From positions 1 to 39,065 of the forward strand of contig JANYEB010000122.1 of the NCBI GenBank assembly GCA_025363355.1: DNA of 39,065 nucleotides, read 5' to 3'. Under the pieces are notes generated by a model. It saw only the letters and a list, made by a program, of their open reading frames with translations. It ran no database searches and was not told the DNA's origin. The position numbers and the translations under genes were made by a program. Positions 30,474 to 38,933 of this stretch are shown piece after piece. The stretch is from Chitinophagaceae bacterium (GTDB taxonomy: Bacteria; Bacteroidota; Bacteroidia; Chitinophagales; Chitinophagaceae). Every line of letters begins with the position of its first letter. The first letter of the stretch is position 1.

Positions 30474-31081
30474 GATTAATAAAAACGATAATAATAATAG
30501 CTGTGATGTCTTGCTTTTTTGTAAGCTGTTCAACAACTTTGCCAAGCCATTATCCAGAAAAATATTATAAGCAGAATGAAGCCGCTATTATTGGCATTGA
30601 GAGTAACTACAGCAATATCTATAAACAAAAGCCTTTGGTGATTGCGTTTACAGATAATGCCTTTCGCTATGTAACAGTTGAAATGAAAACAGATTCTATG
30701 CGATACGTATATGAATTTAAAAGTACAGAAAAGCGATTAGCTGATACATTGCAAAAATTTGGATACGACGTCATTTCTGTTTTGAAACTTATCAAGGATA
30801 TGCAGCAAATCAAATGCACTTGGATAAACAGATTGGAGTATTATGTTGATGATAAAAAACAAAACCTCATTTTCTTATCTATTCGTCCAAAAGCATTTGA
30901 TGTAATGTTTTCTGGAAAAAAATATTACACACTCACATTCTACAGTCAGCCACAGTATTATGATTCAGAAGGAAGATTGCTTGACAAAAGAAACAGAAAA
31001 CGATTAAGAAAAATTAATAACGAAGTTTTCTGGCGTATTAATAGCAAAGTTTGTTACACAGTTTCTGATAGATTTAGGTAG
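30470..31081 (+). CDS. Lipoprotein of unknown function
   Basis: 203 residues. The N-terminus MRLIKTIIIIAVMSCFFVSC is a lipoprotein signal with lipobox FVS-Cys20. The mature part is mixed alpha/beta, rich in Tyr and Lys, with segments KPLVIAFTDNAFRYVTVEMKTD, CTWINRLEYYVDDKKQNLIFLSI and a basic tail (LDKRNRKRLRKI). No family recognised. Its start overlaps the end of the putative cysteine-peptidase-like gene by 4 bases, so the two products are likely made together and may interact in the envelope. The possibilities of inhibitor, anchor or substrate cannot be separated by sequence. Confidence 0.7.
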   Translation: MRLIKTIIIIAVMSCFFVSCSTTLPSHYPEKYYKQNEAAIIGIESNYSNIYKQKPLVIAFTDNAFRYVTVEMKTDSMRYVYEFKSTEKRLADTLQKFGYDVISVLKLIKDMQQIKCTWINRLEYYVDDKKQNLIFLSIRPKAFDVMFSGKKYYTLTFYSQPQYYDSEGRLLDKRNRKRLRKINNEVFWRINSKVCYTVSDRFR

Positions 31082-31152
31082 TTACGCTAGCATCTTTTTT
31101 AAAATAAAATTTGCTTGTATTTATATTTAATAGATAAAACAAATACCTTTCC

Positions 31153-31180
31153 ATTTCAATTGAAATAATCTTCAATTGAA
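31153..31180 (+). promoter_or_regulatory. Two palindromic TTCAATTGAA operator-like sites before acyl-CoA synthetase
   Basis: The palindrome ATTTCAATTGAAAT (31153-31166) and a second one, TTCAATTGAA (31171-31180), share the 10-bp core, with centres 16 bases apart, about 41-68 bases before the acyl-CoA synthetase ATG. The arrangement fits a dimeric repressor or activator. Confidence 0.5.
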
Positions 31181-31220
31181 TAACGATTGATACAAAATTT
31201 TCACACTAACAAGATTTCAA

Positions 31221-33023
31221 ATGGAACTTAAAAGATTGTTTGATGCCATAGATTTTCAACTTCATAAATTTGGTAACAAGACAGACACACTTACCTCAAA
31301 AGTCAATGGAACTTGGACTCCAAATAGTACTGAAGCAATTCAAGAAGCTGTTAATAAATTAAGTGCAGGTTTAATAAGACTTGGTGTTAGTGGAAATGAT
31401 TTAACAGCTGAAGGAGCTGATAAAATTGGCATAATAAGTAATAACAGACCAGAGTGGGTAATTGCTGATTTAGCAGTACAACAAACTGGTGCTATTTTGG
31501 TGCCATTATACCCAACAACCAATCCACTGGAAATTGAGTTTATACTAAATGATTCTCAAACAAAATATGTGTTTGTTAGCAACGATGAAATGTATCAAAA
31601 AATCAATGCTCTCAAACCCAAAATTCCATCGCTGCAAAATATTTATAGTTTCGATACTGTTCAAGGTTGCAATCATTGGTCTGAATTAACTAGCAATACT
31701 TCTCAAGAAGCATTACAAAATGTAGAAGCAATAAAAAAACAAATTCCTCCTTCACATCTTGCAACTATTATTTACACTTCTGGTACAACTGGCACGCCAA
31801 AAGGTGTTATGCTAAGCCATACCAATATTTATACTTGCATTCAGTATAGCAAAGAGAGTTTTCCATTTGAGGATAATCCTGACAAAAAAGCACTAAGTTT
31901 TCTTCCACTCAATCATATTTTCGAAAAGGTAATTACTTACATTTATTTGTATAGTGGTATCAGTATTTATTATGCTGAAAGTATTGATACCATTGGAGAA
32001 AATATTAGAGAGATACAACCTTTTGGATTTAGTTGTGTACCTCGTTTACTTGAAAAAGTGTACGAGAAAATTATGGCTAAAGGCAATGAATTAAAAGGCA
32101 TAAAAAGAATGTTGTTTTATTGGGCTGTAGGACTAGGAAAGAAATATGATAATAATGTTGATGGAGGTTTTTGGTATAATCTACAATTGTCTATTGCCAA
32201 CAAAATCATCTTTAAAAAATGGAGAGAAGCATTAGGCAATAAAATTGAATTTATTGTAACAGGTGGGGCTGCTTGTCCTATTAATTTGCTTAGAATTTTT
32301 AATGCAGCAGGAGTACCTATTTATGAAGGATATGGCCCTACAGAAAATAGTCCAGTTATTAGTGTTGGACGCAAAGGAAAAGGCAATAATAAATATGGAA
32401 CTGTTGGGCCGCCAATTAATGATATAGAAGTGAAACTTGCAGAAGATGGAGAGATTTTAGTGAGAGGAACAACTGTAATGGTTGGTTATTATAAACGCCC
32501 AGATTTAACTGCTGAAACTATTATTGATGGCTGGTTGCACACAGGTGATATTGGTGTATTTGATGAGGGAAAATATCTTAAAATCACCGACAGAAAAAAA
32601 GAATTATTTAAAACAAGTGGTGGTAAATATGTTGCACCACAACCCATAGAAAACAAGTGCAAAGAAAATAGATTTATAGAACAAATTTTAGTTGTTGGTT
32701 CAGAGAAAAAATTCGTTGGTGCATTAATTGTTCCATCTTTTTCAAGTTTGCAAGAATGGTTTAAGGAAAAAGGTATGGAATATACTAGCAATGAAGACGC
32801 AATTAAAAATTCCAAAGTGCTTGCAAAATATCAAAGCCTCATTGAGCATTACAATACTTATTTTAATCACGTTGAACAAATTAAAAAATTTGAATTACTA
32901 CCAAAAGAATGGAGCATTGAAACTGGTGAAATGACTCCTAAAATGAGTTTGAAACGCAAGGTAATAATGGAGAAATTTAAAGATGTTATTGATAGAATTT
33001 ACGCTGATAAATCTAGTTACTAA
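31221..33023 (+). CDS. Long-chain acyl-CoA synthetase (AMP-forming)
   Basis: Activates fatty acids to acyl-CoA with ATP; probably peripheral on the inner membrane. The 600-residue protein is the FadD15/FAA1 type. The AMP-binding motif YTSGTTGTPKG is at 185-195, FLPLNHIFEK follows, then the A5 motif YEGYGPTENSP (about 369-379), the GWLHTGDIG motif (about 436-444) and the ITDRKKELFKTSGGKYV segment (about 454-470) with the conserved lysine. It is monocistronic, preceded by two palindromic operator-like sites. Its last 11 bases overlap the end of exbD on the other strand. Confidence 0.93.
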   Translation: MELKRLFDAIDFQLHKFGNKTDTLTSKVNGTWTPNSTEAIQEAVNKLSAGLIRLGVSGNDLTAEGADKIGIISNNRPEWVIADLAVQQTGAILVPLYPTTNPLEIEFILNDSQTKYVFVSNDEMYQKINALKPKIPSLQNIYSFDTVQGCNHWSELTSNTSQEALQNVEAIKKQIPPSHLATIIYTSGTTGTPKGVMLSHTNIYTCIQYSKESFPFEDNPDKKALSFLPLNHIFEKVITYIYLYSGISIYYAESIDTIGENIREIQPFGFSCVPRLLEKVYEKIMAKGNELKGIKRMLFYWAVGLGKKYDNNVDGGFWYNLQLSIANKIIFKKWREALGNKIEFIVTGGAACPINLLRIFNAAGVPIYEGYGPTENSPVISVGRKGKGNNKYGTVGPPINDIEVKLAEDGEILVRGTTVMVGYYKRPDLTAETIIDGWLHTGDIGVFDEGKYLKITDRKKELFKTSGGKYVAPQPIENKCKENRFIEQILVVGSEKKFVGALIVPSFSSLQEWFKEKGMEYTSNEDAIKNSKVLAKYQSLIEHYNTYFNHVEQIKKFELLPKEWSIETGEMTPKMSLKRKVIMEKFKDVIDRIYADKSSY

Positions 33024-33501
33024 ATCCTTCCTCAAATTTACTAGCATTAATAATCATATACTTTGTTACGTCATTAATCAGCATTTCATCTAATGCATCC
33101 ACTACATTTTTATAGTTTGATGCTGATGTTGGTTTAATAAGAACCAAAGTTTCTTTTCTATTGCCAAACAGTTTGGCAACTGTTGCCTGTTTGTTTATGA
33201 TAATATCTCTCAAACTATGGATATTACTAAAGCTGCAAACCCCATAATGTAAAGAGTCGATGCCATTGTAATAATATACTTTGTTGTTACCAGAAATGAT
33301 AATATTTAGTGTTTTACTATTGGCTGCTTTAGCATCATTGCCATTTGCTGGAACATTAATTGGCATTGCAACTGGTTTTGTCATTGATGTAGATACTACA
33401 AAGAAAGTGATTAATAAAAAACCTAAATCAACCATTGGTGTTAAATCAACTCTTGGAACTGCTTTTTTACCTTTTCTATTTCTTGAAATAATTTCTGCCA
33501 T
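33013..33501 (-). CDS. exbD: ExbD/TolR-family biopolymer transport protein (orphan)
   Basis: Energy-transducing subunit that, with ExbB, couples proton-motive force to TonB or to envelope processes. From the ATG at 33501 it has 162 residues; an upstream in-frame ATG at 33534 would add 11 polar residues and is unlikely. The single N-terminal helix contains the functional Asp25 in VDLTPMVDLGFLLITFFVVSTS. A periplasmic domain of about 120 residues follows, longer than average, with FGNRKETLVLIKPTSASNYKNVVDALDEM typical of ExbD. No exbB or tonB is adjacent. The terminal 11 bases overlap the convergent acyl-CoA synthetase gene. Confidence 0.9.
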   Translation of the reverse strand: MAEIISRNRKGKKAVPRVDLTPMVDLGFLLITFFVVSTSMTKPVAMPINVPANGNDAKAANSKTLNIIISGNNKVYYYNGIDSLHYGVCSFSNIHSLRDIIINKQATVAKLFGNRKETLVLIKPTSASNYKNVVDALDEMLINDVTKYMIINASKFEEGFSN

Positions 33502-33544
33502 AGCATTTTTTTTATTGAGATGATATTGTATCATTATTCCACAT

Positions 33545-33584
33545 AAAAAAAGCCGAAGTAAATTTTACTTCGGCTTTTTTTATA
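33545..33584 (-). terminator. Intrinsic terminator of rpsA
   Basis: Near-perfect palindrome: seven As, GCCGAAGTAAA / TTTACTTCGGC, seven Ts. It is 17 bases after the rpsA stop (minus strand) and also lies before exbD. Confidence 0.88.
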
Positions 33585-33597
33585 AAAAAAGAATCAA

Positions 33598-35553
33598 TTA
33601 TTTTGTTTCTTCTGTGGCAGCTTCTCCACCTTCTAACTTAGCACGAATGCCAGCTAAAGAACCTAAATCTCCAAGTGTAGCTTTTTCAACTTTTGCTTGA
33701 ATATTTTTTACAGCTTTTTTAGTTACTTCGTTTTCAGCGATAGCTTCTTTTTTAGCACTCTCTTTTTCTTCAGCAATTACTTGCTCCCAAATACGAGTGT
33801 GACTTAAAAGGATACGCTTCTCGTTTCTGTCAAATTCAATAACAACAAACTGAGCATGCTCTTCTGCTGATACTTGTTTGCCATCTTCTTTAAACAAATG
33901 TCTAGCTGGTGCATAACCTTCTAAACCATAAGCTAATTGAACTAAAGCACCTCTGTCATCTTTACGAACAACAGTTCCTTCGTGTGTAGAACCAATACCA
34001 AAAGTATCTTCTAAGCTATTCCAAGGATCTTCTTCAAGTTGCTTGTGTCCTAATTGTAATTTACGATTGTCTTTGTCGATAGACATAATAATCGTATCAA
34101 TTGTTTCACCAACTTTAGTAAATTCACCTGGATGATTTAAACGCTTCATCCAGCTTAAATCGCTAATATGAATCATTCCACCAATGCCACTTTCTAATTC
34201 AACAAACACACCATAAGGAGTAATGTTTTTAACAGTTCCAACATGTTTGCTTCCTTCTGGGAATTTATTTTCGATAGTAGTCCATGGATCTTCAATCATT
34301 TGTTTGATAGATAAACTCATTTTGCGAGCATCTTTATCAAGTGTAACGATTTTTGCTTCGTGTTCAGCACCCATTTTAAAGAATTCTTTTGCGTTGATTG
34401 GAGTGTTAGCCCAAGTAATTTCACTTACGTGAACCAATCCTTCAACACCAGGTTGAATCTCTAAGAAACTACCGTAATCTTCAATGTTTACAACTTTACC
34501 TTTAACAATTGCACCTTCAACTAATGTTTCAGGTAACACATCCCAAGGGTGTGGAGTTAATTGTTTTAAACCAAGGCTGATACGTTTTTTGTCATCATCA
34601 AAGTCTAATACAACAACTTGAATTTTTTGATCCAATTTAACCACTTCACTTGGATGAGAAATTCTACCCCAAGAAATATCAGTGATGTAAAGTAAACCAT
34701 CTAATCCACCTAAATCCATAAATGCACCAAAGTCAGTGATGTTTTTAACAACACCTTCTAATACTTGACCTTTCTCTAATTTGCCCATAATCTCTGCACG
34801 TTGTGCTTCGATATCGCTTTCAATAAGAGCTTTGTGAGATACAACTGCATTTTTAATTTGCTCGTTGATTTTAACAACTTTAAATTCCATTGTTTTACCA
34901 ACAAATTGATCGTAATCAGTAACCGGTTTAACATCAATTTGAGAACCTGGTAAGAAAGTTTCCATACCAAATACATCAACGATAAGACCACCTTTAGTTT
35001 TGCTCGTAACATAACCAGTAACAACTTCACCAGTTTTGTTAACTTCAAGAATACGCTCCCAAGCACGTTGTAAACGAGCCTGACGACGACTAAGATGTAA
35101 ATTACCTTGACGATCTTCTTTCTCAACAACCAATACTTCAACTACATCACCAATTGAAAGGCTTTGCAAATCTCTGAATTCGTTTAAAGAAACTAAACCA
35201 TCACTTTTAAAACCAATGTTAATTACAGCATCGGTTTTAGTTAATCCAACCACATCACCTTTCAAGATTTCTCCATCAGCAATGTTTACGAAAGTTGCTT
35301 CATACACTTTGTCGTACTTAGCTTTCTCATCATTTTTGTAAACGCTAACATTACGTTTGTCAACACTCCAATCGAAATCATCGTGTGGAGTTGAAACTGG
35401 TTCAACGTAAGCTGGTTTAACAGGTGCAGCAGCTACTTCAGCCACTACTTCAGGTGCATTTGTTGTCGCAGTAGGTTCTGATGCTACAACTTCTTCGTTG
35501 GCAGCAGGGTTCTCCTGAGCATCTGCGTTTAATTGTTTAATAAAATTGTTCAT
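33598..35553 (-). CDS. rpsA: 30S ribosomal protein S1
   Basis: mRNA-binding ribosomal protein, 651 residues, longer than the E. coli form because of an acidic, low-complexity N-terminus (about 1-65, rich in Ala, Glu, Val and Pro). Six S1 RNA-binding domains follow; characteristic repeats are GDVVGLTKTDAVINIGFKSDGLV, GVVKNITDFGAFMDLGGLDGLL, GKVVNIEDYGSFLEIQPGVEGLVHVSEI and GTVKNITPYGVFVELESGIGGMIHISDLSW. In Bacteroidota, S1 helps replace Shine-Dalgarno-based initiation, consistent with the absence of such sequences here. A promoter -7 element (35590-35583), a GTAGCT/AGCTAC palindrome just upstream, and a short CCCG...CGGG hairpin with a T-run immediately before the ATG suggest regulation of its leader. 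Confidence 0.96.
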   Translation of the reverse strand: MNNFIKQLNADAQENPAANEEVVASEPTATTNAPEVVAEVAAAPVKPAYVEPVSTPHDDFDWSVDKRNVSVYKNDEKAKYDKVYEATFVNIADGEILKGDVVGLTKTDAVINIGFKSDGLVSLNEFRDLQSLSIGDVVEVLVVEKEDRQGNLHLSRRQARLQRAWERILEVNKTGEVVTGYVTSKTKGGLIVDVFGMETFLPGSQIDVKPVTDYDQFVGKTMEFKVVKINEQIKNAVVSHKALIESDIEAQRAEIMGKLEKGQVLEGVVKNITDFGAFMDLGGLDGLLYITDISWGRISHPSEVVKLDQKIQVVVLDFDDDKKRISLGLKQLTPHPWDVLPETLVEGAIVKGKVVNIEDYGSFLEIQPGVEGLVHVSEITWANTPINAKEFFKMGAEHEAKIVTLDKDARKMSLSIKQMIEDPWTTIENKFPEGSKHVGTVKNITPYGVFVELESGIGGMIHISDLSWMKRLNHPGEFTKVGETIDTIIMSIDKDNRKLQLGHKQLEEDPWNSLEDTFGIGSTHEGTVVRKDDRGALVQLAYGLEGYAPARHLFKEDGKQVSAEEHAQFVVIEFDRNEKRILLSHTRIWEQVIAEEKESAKKEAIAENEVTKKAVKNIQAKVEKATLGDLGSLAGIRAKLEGGEAATEETK

Positions 35554-35612
35554 AAAAAATCCCGCTTTTTTTAATCGGGGTGCAAAAATAAGGTTTTGTA
35601 GCTTTGAGCTAC
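35553..35612 (-). promoter_or_regulatory. rpsA promoter, leader hairpin and upstream palindrome
   Basis: TATTTTTG (35590-35583) is an exact -7 element. Upstream of it lies GTAGCT-TTG-AGCTAC (35612-35598), a perfect inverted repeat in the spacer region. The short leader holds CCCG...CGGG followed by ATTTTTT and the ATG, a terminator-like shape directly before the start codon. No -33 TTTG is visible. Confidence 0.45.
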
Positions 35613-35783
35613 TTATTTTTTAGATTTGAGAAGTAACAATTAGAAATGTCAAGATTTCCATTTGTACGATATTTTTCGTAAAACTTTGTTAAATACTGTC
35701 AACTTTGCACTGTCGTATTTACATTTTTATTTATTTGCAGTCTCAAAGGCACAATATTTGAATCACAAGAAAAAATTTTAACT

Positions 35784-37301
35784 ATGAAACTAAAACAAGT
35801 TTTAGCCATTGTAGGCATTAGTGCTACCACAGCTGTAGCAAGTGTTTGGGGATTTGGAAAAATAATGCAGAAGAAATTTAACGGTAACCAAGAAGTTGGA
35901 AAAATTCCTGCAAATTATGCGGGTTATTATGGTAGTACAAACCTCCCAGCAACAATGGATTTTACTGCTGCTGCTACAACAGCGACTCCAGCGGTTGTTC
36001 ATATAAAAACAAAAACAAAAGCAAAACAAGTAACAAACAATCTTCCCAAACAAAGAAATCCATTGAGTGATATGTTTGGTGGAGATATGTTCGACGATTT
36101 TTTTAATGGCCCAAGAATGTCGATTATTCCAGAACAAAGAGCTAGTGGAAGTGGTGTTATCATTAGTGATGATGGATATATTATTACAAATAACCACGTT
36201 GTTGCTGGTGCAGACGAGATTACTGTTACCTTAAACAATAAAAAAACATACAAAGCAACAGTTGTAGGAACTGATGCTAATACAGATTTGGCGGTTATTA
36301 AAGTTGAAGCATCGGGATTGCCATATTTAATTTATGGCAATAGTGATGATGCTAAACTTGGTCAGTGGGTTTTGGCAATTGGTTACCCATTAAACTTGGA
36401 TGTAACTGTTACTGCTGGTATTGTAAGTGCAAAAGCAAGAAATATTGGTATTATAAATTCAAATAATAATGCTGAAGCAAAAGCTCCTGTAGAAAGTTTT
36501 ATTCAAACAGATGCAGCAGTAAATCCAGGAAATAGTGGTGGTGCTTTAATTAATTTGAATGGAGAAGTAATAGGTATTAACTCTGCCATTGCATCTCAAA
36601 ATGGAAGTTACATTGGCTACTCTTATGCAATTCCCATCAACCTAGCAAAAAAGGTAGTGAATGACATTATTAAGTATGGTACAGTGCAACGTGCATATCT
36701 TGGATTAAGTTATGCTGCTGATGGAATGAGTGATGAACAAAAGAAAGAAGCTGGCATTAAAGAAGGAGAGGGTATATATATTACAGATGTTATAGAAGGT
36801 GGAGCAGCTGCAGCAGCTGGAATTAAAAAAGGAGATTTTGTAACTAAAATCAATGGAGTTGGTGTTAATTCTGCCCCAGAAATGGTAGAACAAATTGCAC
36901 GTTATAAACCAGCAGATAAGATTTCAATAACATATAATAGAGCTGGAAAAGAAAGTACAGTAAATGTTACTTTGAAAAATAAATTAAATACAACCTCAGT
37001 AGTTAAAACCTCGTCTGCACTAGAAAAATTGGGTGCTGAATATGCAACAGTTGATAAAAAAATTGCACAGGCAAATGAAATTACGGGTGGCGTTGCCATC
37101 AAAAAAATAAATGCTGGTGCATTACAAAAATCTCGCATTCAAGAGGGCTTTATTGTTATGTCTGTGAACGGACAAGAAGTGAAAACTGCAGATGATTTTA
37201 CTGCTGCTGTTAAAGGTGCAAAAGGAACAATATATTTAGATGGAATTTATCCTGGCTACTCAGAAAGTTATCGCTATCCTGTGAAGTTAGATGATGAATA
37301 A
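35784..37301 (+). CDS. HtrA/DegP-family serine endoprotease
   Basis: Envelope quality-control protease, 505 residues. The N-terminus has a hydrophobic anchor or signal (about 5-25). The trypsin-like domain has the catalytic triad His138 (ITNNHVV), Asp168 (NTDLAV) and Ser251 (NPGNSGGAL). Two PDZ-like domains follow (about 305-395, AYLGLSYAADGMSDEQ... and about 410-500, with GGVAIKKINAGALQ). The loop with MSIIPEQRASGSGV precedes the protease core as in DegP. It acts in the periplasm against misfolded proteins. Divergent from rpsA with a 230-base gap; a good terminator follows. Size and domain order are normal for Bacteroidota HtrA. Confidence 0.95.
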   Translation: MKLKQVLAIVGISATTAVASVWGFGKIMQKKFNGNQEVGKIPANYAGYYGSTNLPATMDFTAAATTATPAVVHIKTKTKAKQVTNNLPKQRNPLSDMFGGDMFDDFFNGPRMSIIPEQRASGSGVIISDDGYIITNNHVVAGADEITVTLNNKKTYKATVVGTDANTDLAVIKVEASGLPYLIYGNSDDAKLGQWVLAIGYPLNLDVTVTAGIVSAKARNIGIINSNNNAEAKAPVESFIQTDAAVNPGNSGGALINLNGEVIGINSAIASQNGSYIGYSYAIPINLAKKVVNDIIKYGTVQRAYLGLSYAADGMSDEQKKEAGIKEGEGIYITDVIEGGAAAAAGIKKGDFVTKINGVGVNSAPEMVEQIARYKPADKISITYNRAGKESTVNVTLKNKLNTTSVVKTSSALEKLGAEYATVDKKIAQANEITGGVAIKKINAGALQKSRIQEGFIVMSVNGQEVKTADDFTAAVKGAKGTIYLDGIYPGYSESYRYPVKLDDE

Positions 37302-37325
37302 AAAATAATTAACAATACAAGTTTG

Positions 37326-37353
37326 AAAGCCGAGTTTTTGCTCGGCTTTTTTT
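37326..37353 (+). terminator. Intrinsic terminator of the HtrA gene
   Basis: AAAGCCGAG (37326-37334), loop, CTCGGCTTT (37341-37349) and a T-run, 25 bases after the stop codon. Confidence 0.88.
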
Positions 37354-37391
37354 ATTCATATACTACTAATTTCGCAGCCTAAATTGCTCAT

Positions 37392-38909
37392 ATGAAATTT
37401 TTACAACAACTCAATATTAACAACACCAATCAGGGTGTTTCAACAGGAACTCATTGGATAGAAAGCAAAGGAAATTTAATTGAAAGCTATTCTCCTGTAG
37501 ATGGTAAATTGATTGGAAGTGTTGTATCTACAGATATAACATCTTATCAAAAAGTAATGGCTACAGCTACAAAAGCTTTTGAAGAGTGGAGAATGATTCC
37601 TGCACCAAAACGTGGCGAAATTGTTCGTCAAATTGGTGATGCATTACGTGAACAAAAAGAACCTTTAGGTCAATTAGTAAGCTACGAAATGGGCAAAAGC
37701 CTGCAAGAAGGTTTGGGCGAAGTACAGGAAATGATTGACATCTGCGATTTTGCTGTAGGACTTTCTCGCCAACTATACGGCTTAACAATGCATAGCGAAA
37801 GACCATTGCACAGAATGTATGAACAATGGCATCCATTGGGAGTGGTAGGAATCATTTCTGCATTTAACTTTCCTGTGGCAGTATGGGCTTGGAATGCTGC
37901 ACTGGCTTGGGTTTGTGGCAATGTATGTATTTGGAAACCTAGTGAAAAAACACCTTTATGTGGTATAGCTGTTCAAAATATTGTTGCCGAAGTTTTCAAG
38001 AAAAACAATGTACCAGAAGGTGTTAACTGTTTAGTGCAAGGTGCAAGAGAAGTAGGAGAATGGATGAGTAATGATACCAACATTCCTTTAATGAGTGCAA
38101 CAGGTAGCACAAGAATGGGCAAGGCTTTAAGTGTTGCTGTGGCTGCACGTTTGGGTAAAACTATTTTAGAATTGGGTGGCAATAATGCTATCATTATTTC
38201 TAAAGATGCTGATTTGGATATGGCTTTGGTAGGTGCTGTTTTTGGAGCAGTGGGTACAGCTGGTCAACGTTGCACCACAACACGCAGATTAATTATTCAT
38301 GAAGATGTTTACGAAGTATTTAAACAAAAACTGGTGAATGCCTACAAACAAATTAAAATTGGAAATCCTTTAGATGCAACCAATCACGTTGGTCCATTGA
38401 TTGATAAAGATGCCGTGGCAATGTATTTAAATGCTATTGAACAAGGCAAACAACAAGGTGCTAACTTTATTGTTGAAGGTAAATTAGTAGATGGGTTTGA
38501 ATCTGGCTGCTATGTTCAACCTTGTATTGCAGAAGCTAGCAATGAAATGCAAATTGTGCAACACGAAACTTTTGCCCCCATTCTTTATTTAATGAAATAT
38601 AAAACCATTGACGAAGCTATTGCAATGCAAAATGGCGCGCCTCAAGGTTTATCTTCAAGTATGTTTACCTTGAATATGAGAGAGGCAGAATTATTCTTAT
38701 CTCACAAAGGAAGTGACTGTGGTATTGCCAACATTAATATTGGAACAAGTGGTGCCGAAATTGGTGGTGCTTTTGGTGGAGAAAAAGAAACAGGTGGAGG
38801 ACGTGAAAGTGGTAGCGATGCATGGAAAGCATATATGCGTAGACAAACCAACACACTTAACTGGGGCAGCACCTTGCCACTAGCACAAGGAATTAAATTC
38901 GACTTTTAA
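37392..38909 (+). CDS. ALDH7-type aldehyde dehydrogenase (alpha-aminoadipic semialdehyde dehydrogenase / antiquitin-like)
   Basis: NAD+-dependent aldehyde dehydrogenase of the ALDH7A1 (antiquitin) group, which oxidises alpha-aminoadipate semialdehyde (piperideine-6-carboxylate) in lysine breakdown. The 505-residue protein has SAFNFPVAVWAWNAALAWVCGN near 156-177, the general base Glu260 (LELGGNN), and the catalytic Cys294 in the ALDH7-specific GTAGQRCTTTRR. The C-terminal INIGTSGAEIGGAFGGEKETGGGRESGSDAWKAYMRR block is typical. It is followed after 24 bases by a 3-hydroxyacyl-CoA dehydrogenase gene, suggesting a short catabolic operon. Lysine degradation is a reasonable assignment but other aldehydes are possible. 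Confidence 0.9.
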   Translation: MKFLQQLNINNTNQGVSTGTHWIESKGNLIESYSPVDGKLIGSVVSTDITSYQKVMATATKAFEEWRMIPAPKRGEIVRQIGDALREQKEPLGQLVSYEMGKSLQEGLGEVQEMIDICDFAVGLSRQLYGLTMHSERPLHRMYEQWHPLGVVGIISAFNFPVAVWAWNAALAWVCGNVCIWKPSEKTPLCGIAVQNIVAEVFKKNNVPEGVNCLVQGAREVGEWMSNDTNIPLMSATGSTRMGKALSVAVAARLGKTILELGGNNAIIISKDADLDMALVGAVFGAVGTAGQRCTTTRRLIIHEDVYEVFKQKLVNAYKQIKIGNPLDATNHVGPLIDKDAVAMYLNAIEQGKQQGANFIVEGKLVDGFESGCYVQPCIAEASNEMQIVQHETFAPILYLMKYKTIDEAIAMQNGAPQGLSSSMFTLNMREAELFLSHKGSDCGIANINIGTSGAEIGGAFGGEKETGGGRESGSDAWKAYMRRQTNTLNWGSTLPLAQGIKFDF

Positions 38910-38933
38910 AACTATCAAAATATAAATTGCTAT

